From Campylobacterales bacterium (GTDB taxonomy: Bacteria; Campylobacterota; Campylobacteria; Campylobacterales; Hydrogenimonadaceae), in the NCBI GenBank assembly GCA_026986055.1, contig JALSPH010000265.1, positions 1 through 6,400 of the forward strand: a stretch of DNA of 6,400 nucleotides. The letters are read 5' to 3'. Below are positions 1 through 5,752 of this stretch, in pieces. How positions within the stretch are numbered: position 1 is the stretch's first letter; each line of letters starts with the position of its first letter. The position numbers were made by a program, and so were the translations under genes. Under the pieces are notes generated by a model. It saw nothing but the letters and a program-made list of their open reading frames with translations. It searched no databases and was not told the DNA's origin.

Positions 1-275
1 TCAAGCTGCCTGTTTATCAGAAGCTCCACGGCTCCGCCGCTCTCTTTTTTTCCGAAAAGCCTCGCCTTTATGACTTTCGTGTCGTTGTAAAGGATACCGC
101 AGCCGCTTGGAATGAAAGAGAGAATATCTTTGAAAGTTGCATGCGTTACTTTGCCGCTTTCTCTATCTATTACCATGAGCCTGGCGCTCTCTCTCGGGTT
201 TGCAGGCTCCTTGGCGATAAGCTCGGGCGGCAGAGTGTAGTCGTAGCTTTGAGTCAAGAGCTCCTTTAGATTCAT
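1..275 (-). CDS. queA: S-adenosylmethionine:tRNA ribosyltransferase-isomerase, N-terminal part (cut by left edge)
   Basis: QueA transfers and isomerises the ribosyl group of S-adenosylmethionine onto 7-aminomethyl-7-deazaguanine at tRNA position 34, making epoxyqueuosine in the cytoplasm. I translated the minus strand from the ATG at 275-273; 91 codons are present before the window ends. Family signatures are visible: YDYTLPPELIAKEP at residues 11-24, RESARLMVIDRESG at 28-41, then NDTKVIKARLFGKKESGG at 64-81, which matches the usual N-D-T-[RK]-V-I-x-A-R-L-x-G motif. The full protein is normally about 340 residues, so roughly a quarter is seen. The start lies 7 bases after the tatC stop, so it is very likely co-transcribed with tatC; the ribosome binding site is weak. 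The identification is strong. Nothing looks damaged; the truncation is only the window edge. Confidence 0.93.
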   Translation of the reverse strand, partial: MNLKELLTQSYDYTLPPELIAKEPANPRESARLMVIDRESGKVTHATFKDILSFIPSGCGILYNDTKVIKARLFGKKESGGAVELLINRQL

Positions 276-282
276 GTTGACT

Positions 283-1023
283 CTATTCAGCCTCTCCCTC
301 CTCATCTTCGGGCGGCTTGTATGGGTTTACCACCTTGGCTATGAGTATGGAGACTCCGTAAAGTACTATGAGAGGTATCGCCATAAGCAGCTGTGTGACG
401 ACATCGGGCGGTGTCAAAAGGGCTGCCAGGACGAAGATGAGAATGATCGCATATTTGAAAAAACTCTTCAACGTATTGTCGTCGACCAGTCCAAGCAGTG
501 CCAGGAAAAATGTAAGAACCGGCAGCTCGAAGGCTATGCCGAAACCTATCATGATTTTGGTGAAAAAACCGACGTACTCGTTTATTTTCGGCGCTACCGT
601 CACTATCTGCTCGGCGAAGTTGACCAGAAAGGCAAAACCGTATGGCACGACAACATAATAGGCAAAAAGGGCTCCCAAAAAGAACATGCCGGAGGCGAAA
701 AAGACGAAGGGCCAGATATATTTTCTCTCATGTTCATAGAGCCCCGGTGCTATGAAGAGCCAAAACTGATAGAGAATAAACGGCAGTGCCATAAGAAAAC
801 CTGCAAAAAGCGAAACCTTTACGGCCGTGAAGAAGACTTCAGGCACGCCTGTGGCTATCATGTAGGAGTTGTCGGGAAGCACCGTTTTAAGCGGTTCCGT
901 CATCCACTCCAAAATGGGCTCGTAAAAGTAGAAAGCTACGAAAAAACAGACGACAAGAGCAGCCAGAGAGTAGGCCAGGCGCTTTCTAAGCTCCGCTATA
1001 TGTGGTTTGAGTTCGTCAAACAT
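283..1023 (-). CDS. tatC: Sec-independent (twin-arginine) protein translocase subunit TatC
   Basis: TatC is the inner-membrane core of the Tat translocase. It recognises the twin-arginine signal peptide together with TatB and exports folded, often cofactor-containing proteins. The 246 residues have the usual length and topology: a cytoplasmic N-terminus with the conserved H-I-A-E-L-R-x-R motif (residues 8-15), then about six hydrophobic segments near 15-35, 68-90, 103-125, 151-179, 191-204 and 208-230. PEVFFT (61-66) and FIAPGLYEHERK (90-101) carry the conserved acidic residues of the signal-peptide site. The C-terminal tail is short and acidic. The start overlaps the end of tatB by 8 bases, and an AAGGAG ribosome site lies 4 bases upstream (minus strand, 1033-1028), so translation is probably coupled to tatB. 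A long open frame on the opposite strand is a shadow of this gene. Confidence 0.97.
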   Translation of the reverse strand: MFDELKPHIAELRKRLAYSLAALVVCFFVAFYFYEPILEWMTEPLKTVLPDNSYMIATGVPEVFFTAVKVSLFAGFLMALPFILYQFWLFIAPGLYEHERKYIWPFVFFASGMFFLGALFAYYVVVPYGFAFLVNFAEQIVTVAPKINEYVGFFTKIMIGFGIAFELPVLTFFLALLGLVDDNTLKSFFKYAIILIFVLAALLTPPDVVTQLLMAIPLIVLYGVSILIAKVVNPYKPPEDEEGEAE

Positions 1024-1477
1024 CCTTCTCCTTTTTCTCTTGCTTCTGAACTTTTGTAGGTATCACCGGCTCCTCCACGGCACTTTTTTTCTCTCTCTTT
1101 GGAAATGTGACGACCTCTCTTTTGGGTTCTATCTTCTCTTTGATCTCTTCCGCTTCCGCTTCCAGCCGGTTTTCCGACTTTTTTACCTCTTCTACGGTTT
1201 CGGTGAGGTCATCTAGCGTGGTCAGATCGGGAGAGGTTACGCTTTCGAGCTTGGCTGTAGCTTCGTCGAGCTGCTTTTTATATTTGAAAGCCTCCTCTTT
1301 TAGCTCACTTATCTTCAGCTCCTCTTCGAGTGAGGTTTTGGCATCGTTGACGGTACGTTTGATGCTTCTGAAAAACTTCGCTATCTGAACCATCGCATCC
1401 GGCAGTTTGTCCGGTCCAAGAAAGAGGATCGCGATAACTATGATAAAAAATATTTCACTTAGTCCCATGCCGAACAT
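1016..1477 (-). CDS. tatB: Twin-arginine translocase subunit TatB
   Basis: TatB partners TatC in the receptor complex that binds Tat signal peptides. The protein is 153 residues with the classic order: a very short N-terminus (MFGMGLSEIF), one membrane helix at about 7-20, the G-P hinge at 21-22, an amphipathic helix at about 24-45, then a long, highly charged coiled-coil-like tail rich in E, K and T. The tail is longer than in TatA, and the tatC neighbour also argues for TatB. The frame is open further upstream to an ATG at 1525, but that extension (16 residues, ending QGHA) is unlike the family. The ATG at 1477 has an AAGGA site 6 bases upstream and gives the canonical N-terminus. No tatA is present here; in this phylum tatA is commonly elsewhere in the genome. 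A small chance remains that this protein serves both TatA and TatB roles. Confidence 0.9.
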   Translation of the reverse strand: MFGMGLSEIFFIIVIAILFLGPDKLPDAMVQIAKFFRSIKRTVNDAKTSLEEELKISELKEEAFKYKKQLDEATAKLESVTSPDLTTLDDLTETVEEVKKSENRLEAEAEEIKEKIEPKREVVTFPKREKKSAVEEPVIPTKVQKQEKKEKDV

Positions 1478-1483
1478 TGCATG

Positions 1484-1488
1484 TCCTT
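1484..1488 (-). promoter_or_regulatory. Ribosome binding site that fixes the tatB start
   Basis: AAGGA on the minus strand lies 6 bases before the ATG at 1477. It favours this start over the in-frame ATG at 1525. Confidence 0.6.
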
Positions 1489-1499
1489 GTCTCTTTACA

Positions 1500-1505
1500 T
1501 TTATA
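1500..1505 (-). promoter_or_regulatory. Possible tatB promoter (-10 box)
   Basis: The 56 bases between hemW and tatB hold TATAAA on the minus strand, with a six-base T-run and TTGATA further upstream. The gap between TTGATA and TATAAA is 14 bases, short for a -35/-10 pair, but promoters in this phylum depend mostly on the -10 box and T-rich upstream sequence. It would start transcription about 15-20 bases before the tatB start. It could be a chance AT-rich match, since hemW read-through would suffice. Confidence 0.3.
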
Positions 1506-1533
1506 AACGGCTCAAAGTCTATCAAAAAAGTGA

Positions 1534-2601
1534 TTAGCCGATGATAAAGAGAGCTATCTCGTCGCTCAGCAGATAGTTTTCATTGAAATATCGGCCTTTT
1601 TTGTAGAGAAGTTTCCCCTCTTTTAGTAGAATTTCGGCTCTTTGAGCCATCTTTTCGTCCAAAATGGCTTCATCCACCCCTACGCAGCTTCTTAAGCCGA
1701 GAAATATCTTTTCGTCCAAGATCTGCTCATCGCTCAACTCTTCACTACTTTTGAAAAGCGGATTTTGGATGTAGCTTTTCAAATCTGAAGAGGGGTAATA
1801 GCGCATGTTGGATACTCTTCCTACCGCACCGCTGCCTACGCCTAAGTAGGGTTTATACTCCCAGTATCCAAGGTTGTGGCGACATCTTGCAAGGCCGAAA
1901 TTGGAGATCTCGTACTGCATGAGTCCATACTCTTGAGCTACCTCTTTTACGATTTTGGCCTGCTGAAGCGACTCTACCCTGACTTCAGGTCTTTTTTGAA
2001 ACTCAGTTCCCTCTTCGATCGTAAGTTCGTATGCACTCAAATGCTCTATCTGAAGATCGCACGCTTTTTTTACCTCCTCTTCCACACGTTTTGGCGTATC
2101 TAGCATGGTCGCGTAGATGAGGTCTATGGAGATATGTTTGAAGCCTGCCTCTTTGGCTCTTTCGACCGCTTTTAGCGCTTGAGCGGAGTTGTGCGCTCTA
2201 CCGAGGAGCTTCAGCTTGTCGTCAAAAAAACTCTGAACACCGAAACTGACTCTGTTGACTCCAAGCCCTTTCATCCCCTCTAGCCACTCTTTTTTGGCGC
2301 TGTTTGGATTCGCCTCCGTCGTAATTTCCGCATTTTCGCACAAGTAGTCCTGAACTTTTTCGAAAAAGGGTTCGTAAAGAGCGGGATCTATCGTAGAGGG
2401 TGTGCCTCCACCTATAAAGAGTGTTTCGATCGACCTCTTTTGTATATTGAACTTTTGAAGGTCGGCTTCAAGCTGCAAAAGCACAGCTTCCATATAGCTC
2501 TCTTTCAAATCGAACATATCGACATAGGAGTTGAAGCTGCAGTAGTGGCACTTGCTGTCGCAAAAGGGTATGTGCAGGTAAAGGAGTTTTTCGTTTTTCA
2601 T
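1534..2601 (-). CDS. hemW: Radical SAM heme chaperone HemW (coproporphyrinogen III oxidase-like, often annotated hemN)
   Basis: This is a radical S-adenosylmethionine protein of the HemN/HemW family. HemW binds heme and is thought to deliver it to respiratory enzymes; it is not the anaerobic coproporphyrinogen oxidase. The 355 residues open with LYLHIPFC, and the cluster-binding cysteines are C14, C18 and C21 (C-x3-C-x2-C followed by S-F). GGGTPS, the SAM-binding glycine motif, is at 64-69; EANPNS and GVQSF follow as in the family. The protein lacks the N-terminal extension seen in true HemN, and its cysteine motif has no fourth nearby cysteine, favouring HemW. The start at 2601 puts the protein at normal family length; the frame stays open to 2727, but that 42-residue extension is unlike the family and crosses the promoter. 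The ribosome site is weak. It leads the leftward cluster. Confidence 0.9.
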   Translation of the reverse strand: MKNEKLLYLHIPFCDSKCHYCSFNSYVDMFDLKESYMEAVLLQLEADLQKFNIQKRSIETLFIGGGTPSTIDPALYEPFFEKVQDYLCENAEITTEANPNSAKKEWLEGMKGLGVNRVSFGVQSFFDDKLKLLGRAHNSAQALKAVERAKEAGFKHISIDLIYATMLDTPKRVEEEVKKACDLQIEHLSAYELTIEEGTEFQKRPEVRVESLQQAKIVKEVAQEYGLMQYEISNFGLARCRHNLGYWEYKPYLGVGSGAVGRVSNMRYYPSSDLKSYIQNPLFKSSEELSDEQILDEKIFLGLRSCVGVDEAILDEKMAQRAEILLKEGKLLYKKGRYFNENYLLSDEIALFIIG

Positions 2602-2632
2602 TGATGCTTTTTTCTCAGAAGGTCTTAATCCG

Positions 2633-2646
2633 TTTTTTTCTATAAT
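2633..2646 (+). promoter_or_regulatory. Probable rppH-lysC-hobA-holB-folP promoter
   Basis: A seven-base T-run (2633-2639) runs into a perfect TATAAT at 2641-2646 on the plus strand. No good -35 box is seen about 17 bases upstream, as expected in this phylum. It is the only perfect -10 box I found ahead of rppH. It lies about 185 bases before the rppH start, so the mRNA would have a long leader. A weaker, closer promoter near 2763-2770 (TTTGATATTT) cannot be excluded. Confidence 0.5.
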
Positions 2647-2660
2647 CATACCCAAAAAAG
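2645..2660 (-). promoter_or_regulatory. Probable hemW promoter
   Basis: On the minus strand, a six-base T-run (2659-2654) followed by GGG leads into TATGAT at 2650-2645, one base from the -10 consensus. A T-rich stretch just before the -10 box and no clear -35 is the usual vegetative promoter form in Campylobacterota. Transcription would begin near 2638, giving hemW a leader of about 35-40 bases. It overlaps the opposite promoter by six bases. Confidence 0.55.
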
Positions 2661-2831
2661 AGCGGGTTGAAAGAGGCGGCGGCGCCGAGATGGTTGGAGA
2701 CTTTACGGTAAGTAGGGAGTTGTCCACCTAACCCTTTTAACGATTTCAGGCGGTTACGGCCGTTTGATATTTGTCCAATGAAGAGTTGCCTCCGCTCTCT
2801 TTCGATTTCGCCTGGAAAAGTTACCGACAAG
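2651..2831 (+). other. Long leader between the divergent promoters and rppH, without a recognisable gene
   Basis: No family-like protein is encoded on either strand; the open frames here are extensions or shadows of hemW and rppH. The stretch includes a GC-rich palindrome (CGGCGCCG, 2680-2687) and a second one (ACGGCCGT, 2756-2763). AGAGCGG at 2659-2665 can pair with CCGCTCT at 2792-2798, and GGGTTG at 2664-2669 can pair with TAACCC at 2730-2735, which is followed by TTTT. These two pairings overlap by two bases and would exclude each other. I recognise no known riboswitch or small RNA. Confidence 0.35.
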
Positions 2832-3317
2832 ATGAACAGTTCAGAATCTAAAAAGGAGAAGAGGTACCGCCCAAACGTAGCTGCGATAATTCTTTCATCG
2901 AAATATCCGGAGAAGGTGGAGTTCTTCATAGCGTCAAGAAGCGATATAAAAGATGCGTGGCAGTTTCCGCAAGGGGGAATTGACGAGGGTGAGACGCCCA
3001 AAGAGGCTCTCTTTAGAGAGCTTAAAGAGGAGATAGGTACCGACGAAGTGGAGATAGTGGCCGAGTTCCCCGAGTGGGTCAGCTACGATTTTCCTGAAAT
3101 CATAGCGAAAAAGATGTACCCATACGATGGCCAGCGCCAGAAATATTTTCTGGTGCGGCTAAAACCCGGTGCTAAGATAGATCTAGATACGGAAGAGCCG
3201 GAGTTTCTTCACTACACGTTCGTACCGTACAAAGAGATATTCGACTATATAACATATTTCAAAAGACCCGTTTATAAAAGGGTTTTGAACTATTTCAGAA
3301 AAAAGGGTTATCTGTAA
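2832..3317 (+). CDS. rppH: RNA pyrophosphohydrolase (Nudix hydrolase RppH/NudH)
   Basis: RppH removes pyrophosphate from the 5' end of primary transcripts, starting 5'-dependent mRNA decay; some members also hydrolyse dinucleoside polyphosphates. In Helicobacter and Campylobacter the gene is often labelled invA or nudH. The 161-residue protein has YRPNVAAII at 12-20, WQFPQGG at 43-49, and a full Nudix box at 48-70 (G-x5-E-x7-R-E-L-x-E-E-x-G-T) supplying the metal-binding glutamates. The C-terminal [20 protein letters not shown] stretch is typical of this family in the phylum. The frame is open to an ATG at 2778, but the ATG at 2832 places Y-R-P-N about 10 residues from the start, as in relatives; only a weak GGAAAAG lies upstream, so the start is moderately sure. 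It opens the rightward cluster, 19 bases ahead of lysC. Confidence 0.93.
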   Translation: MNSSESKKEKRYRPNVAAIILSSKYPEKVEFFIASRSDIKDAWQFPQGGIDEGETPKEALFRELKEEIGTDEVEIVAEFPEWVSYDFPEIIAKKMYPYDGQRQKYFLVRLKPGAKIDLDTEEPEFLHYTFVPYKEIFDYITYFKRPVYKRVLNYFRKKGYL

Positions 3318-3324
3318 TGTTGCC

Positions 3325-3330
3325 AAAGGA
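3325..3330 (+). promoter_or_regulatory. Ribosome binding site for lysC
   Basis: AAAGGA lies 6 bases before the GTG at 3337. It touches the TTG at 3331 directly, which is too close for initiation, so the site decides in favour of GTG. Confidence 0.6.
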
Positions 3331-3336
3331 TTGTCC

Positions 3337-4542
3337 GTGTTGATAGTACAAAAGTTCGGCGGTACGAGTGTAGGAGACTTGGAGCGTATCGCGAATGTCG
3401 CCAAAAGAGTTGCCAAGACAAGAGATGAAGGTCATGACGTTATAGTCGTGGTTTCTGCTATGAGCGGTGAGACCAACAAGCTCATAGAGTATGCCCACTT
3501 CTTTTCGAAAAACCCCCAAAGAGAGGCTATGGACCTACTCCTTAGCTCCGGTGAGCGCGTTACATCGGCTCTTTTGAGCATAGCGCTCAACGAGATGGGT
3601 TACAAAGCGGTCGCCATGACGGGGCGTCAGGCGGGTATCGTTACCGATACAAGGCACACCTCCGCCAGAATAGACCATATAGATCCAAAGCCTATGGGAA
3701 GTGCCGTAAAAGAGGGTAACATAGTCGTAGTGGCCGGTTTTCAAGGCATCAACACCGAAGGCAGGGTTACGACGCTAGGGCGTGGCGGAAGCGACCTTAC
3801 CGCCGTAGCCATAGCGGGAGCTTTGGGTGCCGATCTGTGCGAAATATATACCGATGTCGACGGAGTATATACAACCGATCCGCGCATAGAGCCGAAAGCT
3901 AAAAAGATGGAAAGAATTAGCTACGACGAGATGCTCGAGCTTGCATCTTTGGGAGCGAAGGTGCTGCAGAACCGCTCCGTGGAGCTTGCCAAGAAGATGG
4001 GTGTAAATCTGGTCACAAGAAGCAGCTTCAACGACAATCCGGGAACTTTGATAACGAAGGAAGAGAATATTATGGAAAAGCCATTAGTAAGCGGAATAGC
4101 GCTCGACAAGAACCAGTCGAGAGTGAGCCTTAAAGGTGTGGAGGACAGGCCGGGAATCGCCTCCGAGATATTCAACGCACTTGCCGAAGATGCGGTCAAT
4201 GTAGATATGATAGTCCAAACTATAGGTGCAGACGGAAAGACGGAGATAGACTTTACCGTACCCCAAAGCGAGATAGAGCGCGTCAAAGGAGTTATGGAGC
4301 GCTTCAAAAATAGTATAGAGAGTATCGAATACAAAGATGACGTCGCAAAAGTTTCGATCGTAGGCGTCGGAATGAAGAGCCACAGCGGTGTCGCGGCAAA
4401 AGCTTTCACCACGATGGCTAAAGAGAATATAAATATCGAGATGATAAGTACCAGCGAAATAAAGATATCGATGGTCATAGACGAGAAGTATGCAGAGCTT
4501 GCGGTTCGCGCCCTCCATGAAGCTTACGAACTCGACAAGTAG
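3337..4542 (+). CDS. lysC: Aspartate kinase (monofunctional, with two ACT domains)
   Basis: The enzyme phosphorylates L-aspartate, the first step towards lysine/diaminopimelate, threonine and methionine. From the GTG at 3337 the protein has 401 residues and begins MLIVQKFGGTS, the usual N-terminus in this phylum; a TTG at 3331 would add two residues but is too close to the AAAGGA site. The kinase domain spans about 1-245: KFGGTS at 6-11, SAMSG at 40-44, SSGERVTS at 70-77, GRGGSD at 148-153 and TDVDGVYTTDPR at 172-183. Two regulatory ACT domains follow, near 260-330 (with RPGIASEIF) and 340-401. This matches the Bacillus LysC type with amino-acid feedback inhibition; the effector cannot be read from sequence. 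An internal start at residue 246 may yield a separate regulatory subunit. It is followed by hobA after 47 bases. Confidence 0.95.
   Translation: MLIVQKFGGTSVGDLERIANVAKRVAKTRDEGHDVIVVVSAMSGETNKLIEYAHFFSKNPQREAMDLLLSSGERVTSALLSIALNEMGYKAVAMTGRQAGIVTDTRHTSARIDHIDPKPMGSAVKEGNIVVVAGFQGINTEGRVTTLGRGGSDLTAVAIAGALGADLCEIYTDVDGVYTTDPRIEPKAKKMERISYDEMLELASLGAKVLQNRSVELAKKMGVNLVTRSSFNDNPGTLITKEENIMEKPLVSGIALDKNQSRVSLKGVEDRPGIASEIFNALAEDAVNVDMIVQTIGADGKTEIDFTVPQSEIERVKGVMERFKNSIESIEYKDDVAKVSIVGVGMKSHSGVAAKAFTTMAKENINIEMISTSEIKISMVIDEKYAELAVRALHEAYELDK
4057..4062 (+). promoter_or_regulatory. Internal ribosome binding site inside lysC
   Basis: AAGGAA, within a purine-rich run continuing to 4067, lies 9 bases before an in-frame ATG at 4072. 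The position is the junction of the kinase and ACT domains, where other bacteria start the beta subunit. Confidence 0.4.
4072..4542 (+). CDS. Possible aspartate kinase beta (regulatory) subunit from an internal lysC start
   Basis: An in-frame ATG at 4072, with AAGGAA 9 bases upstream, would give a 156-residue protein identical to the C-terminal half of LysC and holding both ACT domains (MEKPLVSGIALDKN onwards). In Bacillus subtilis and Corynebacterium, lysC makes exactly such an alpha2-beta2 enzyme, with a beta chain of about 160 residues starting at nearly the same alignment position. The frame and position are seen; translation from this site is inferred. The purine-rich bases also encode the linker residues TKEEN, so the site could be coincidental. 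Confidence 0.4.
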   Translation: MEKPLVSGIALDKNQSRVSLKGVEDRPGIASEIFNALAEDAVNVDMIVQTIGADGKTEIDFTVPQSEIERVKGVMERFKNSIESIEYKDDVAKVSIVGVGMKSHSGVAAKAFTTMAKENINIEMISTSEIKISMVIDEKYAELAVRALHEAYELDK

Positions 4543-4578
4543 GAAGTCGTTTTGTTTCACTATGGCGAAGCTCTTTTG

Positions 4579-4584
4579 AAAGGG
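4579..4584 (+). promoter_or_regulatory. Ribosome binding site for hobA
   Basis: AAAGGG lies 5 bases before the TTG at 4590. This good spacing supports the rare TTG start codon. Confidence 0.55.
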
Positions 4585-4589
4585 TCCCG

Positions 4590-5138
4590 TTGAAAGATCT
4601 TCTTACATGGACGCTCGAGACGATAAGAAGCGACGATACTATGATGAGTTGGCTAGAGGAGCGGCGCTACGAGTGGGCCCCGATAGTCGGCAACGCCATA
4701 TCGAAAATATTGGAGGGACAAAGCGTCATAGTAATGACGGACGACTCGTTCAGATGGTTCGAAGAGTATCTTGTAAGACAGGTGAACAGACCCGGTACCA
4801 ACCGCCCGCTTCTGCCATTCTTCTCTTTCGATGCCGTCTACCCATTCGCGGCATCCATAAAAAAAGATCAGGATATCGACCTGCTTTTCGATATGCTCGA
4901 ACTCTCCTACCCGCAAGGCTTTTTCTTCTGGTATATAGGAAAGGCGGATCATCCGATGGCGCGCATCGCCCTAAGAAGCGACGACTCCTTTTTGTGGATG
5001 ATGGATGAAGAGGTGGCCAACAGCTTTACGATGAAATCCTACGACGAGATGATCGACATAAAACTGCTGCAGCTTTTCAGGCTTTTCGATAAGACATTGG
5101 GAGCGGCCCTCTTTGCGGAAGTGGATCTGGAGGGATGA
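4590..5138 (+). CDS. hobA: DnaA-binding replication initiation protein HobA
   Basis: HobA binds the N-terminal domains of DnaA as a tetramer and promotes orisome assembly at oriC. It is essential in Helicobacter pylori and is the structural counterpart of E. coli DiaA, with a SIS-like fold but little sequence similarity. The protein has 182 residues against about 180 in H. pylori. I recognise it from its start (MKDLLTWTLETIRSDDTMMSW), the TDDSFRWFEEYL segment at 50-61, the NRPLLPFFSFDAVYP segment at 71-85, and its invariant place between lysC and holB. The start is TTG with an AAAGGG site 5 bases upstream; the next in-frame ATGs lie after the conserved N-terminus. Its stop overlaps ATGA at 5135-5138, leading into holB. 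Automatic annotation would often call it hypothetical. Confidence 0.87.
   Translation: MKDLLTWTLETIRSDDTMMSWLEERRYEWAPIVGNAISKILEGQSVIVMTDDSFRWFEEYLVRQVNRPGTNRPLLPFFSFDAVYPFAASIKKDQDIDLLFDMLELSYPQGFFFWYIGKADHPMARIALRSDDSFLWMMDEEVANSFTMKSYDEMIDIKLLQLFRLFDKTLGAALFAEVDLEG
5129..5134 (+). promoter_or_regulatory. Ribosome binding site for holB
   Basis: GGAGGG, still inside hobA, is directly next to the ATG at 5135 and 6 bases from the ATG at 5141. The spacing favours 5141, with a stop-start arrangement after hobA. Confidence 0.5.
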
Positions 5139-5140
5139 GC

Positions 5141-5752
5141 ATGGATGCTCCTACCTCCAGGATAATTATTACCGATAGTTTCGATACGATCTTTGAAGAG
5201 ATATCTTTAAAATTTCCCCAGTGTGAAATCCATCGCATAGAGAGCGACGACTTTTTAATCGAACATGCCAAAGAGGCGGTTGCCAAAGCGACTTTGACAA
5301 GTGAAAAGGAGCGGATCATCGCCCTTTGTGCCAAAAAGTTCACCCCTATAGCTCAAAACAAGCTTCTAAAGATTTTGGAAGAGCCCCCAAATAAAATTAC
5401 TTTTATACTCATGACACCCTCCAAAGCGGGACTTTTGCCGACTATTCGATCCAGGCTTCCCGTAGAAAATAGACTCGAAACAAAAGAGCAGACTCTCAGC
5501 GGCGTCGATATGGAGAGATTCGATCTGGCCGCACTCTATAAGCTTCTTCAAGATAAGAGACGCATAGATGCGAAAGAGGCGAGAAAAATTGTGGAGGCTT
5601 TGGCTAAAGAGGCTATGAAAAGCGGTCGCTACAAGATGGATGAGGAGCTTTTGGAGAGTTTTGCCCAAAGTCTAAGGCTTTTGGATATGGGTACGGTTCC
5701 TCTTTTCATTTTAAGCCGAATCGGTCTCAAACTTCTGCAGAGGAAACTTTGA
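5141..5752 (+). CDS. holB: DNA polymerase III subunit delta prime, short form
   Basis: Delta prime is a rigid subunit of the clamp loader that helps place the sliding clamp on DNA. The protein has about 203 residues, much shorter than E. coli HolB (334). A delta-prime core is clear: AQNKLLKILEEPP at 71-83, TFILMTPSK at 87-95 and the PTIRSRL segment at 100-106, corresponding to the S-R-C region of clamp loader ATPases. The usual Walker A loop and zinc-binding cysteines are absent; the N-terminal part opens directly with a strand-like RIIITDSF. This compact version appears standard in the phylum (H. pylori HP1231), so it is not a truncation. An ATG at 5135 overlaps the hobA stop as ATGA and would add two residues; GGAGGG is better spaced for 5141. 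The stop overlaps the folP start by one base. Confidence 0.85.
   Translation: MDAPTSRIIITDSFDTIFEEISLKFPQCEIHRIESDDFLIEHAKEAVAKATLTSEKERIIALCAKKFTPIAQNKLLKILEEPPNKITFILMTPSKAGLLPTIRSRLPVENRLETKEQTLSGVDMERFDLAALYKLLQDKRRIDAKEARKIVEALAKEAMKSGRYKMDEELLESFAQSLRLLDMGTVPLFILSRIGLKLLQRKL

Noticed and set aside
274..1059. Open frame of 261 codons on the plus strand across tatC
   Set aside because: It lies antisense to a clear TatC, is rich in charged residues and cysteines without any family motif, and has no ribosome site. It is a shadow of tatC.
1478..1525. Longer TatB starting at the ATG at 1525
   Set aside because: TatB proteins begin almost directly with the membrane helix. The added 16 polar residues would spoil this, and a good ribosome site precedes the ATG at 1477.
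2602..2727. N-terminal extension of hemW by 42 residues
   Set aside because: The extension is low-complexity and unlike HemW relatives, and it would require translation across the likely promoter. The ATG at 2601 gives the usual start close to LYLHIPFC.
2690..2731. 13-codon ORF in the rppH leader ([13 protein letters not shown])
   Set aside because: There is no ribosome site before the ATG, and the sequence has no run of regulatory codons typical of a leader peptide. It is probably chance.
2730..2740. Intrinsic terminator in the divergent region
   Set aside because: CCCTTTT follows a possible stem, but the stem is distant, short and includes a G-U pair. It is too weak to call a terminator and is only noted as leader structure.
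2778..2831. N-terminal extension of rppH by 18 residues
   Set aside because: RppH proteins have the Y-R-P-N motif near the start. The ATG at 2778 has no ribosome site, and the extension carries no recognisable feature.
2615..3001. Open frame of 128 codons on the minus strand between hemW and rppH
   Set aside because: It overlaps the start of rppH antisense and hemW in another frame, has no family resemblance and crosses both promoters.
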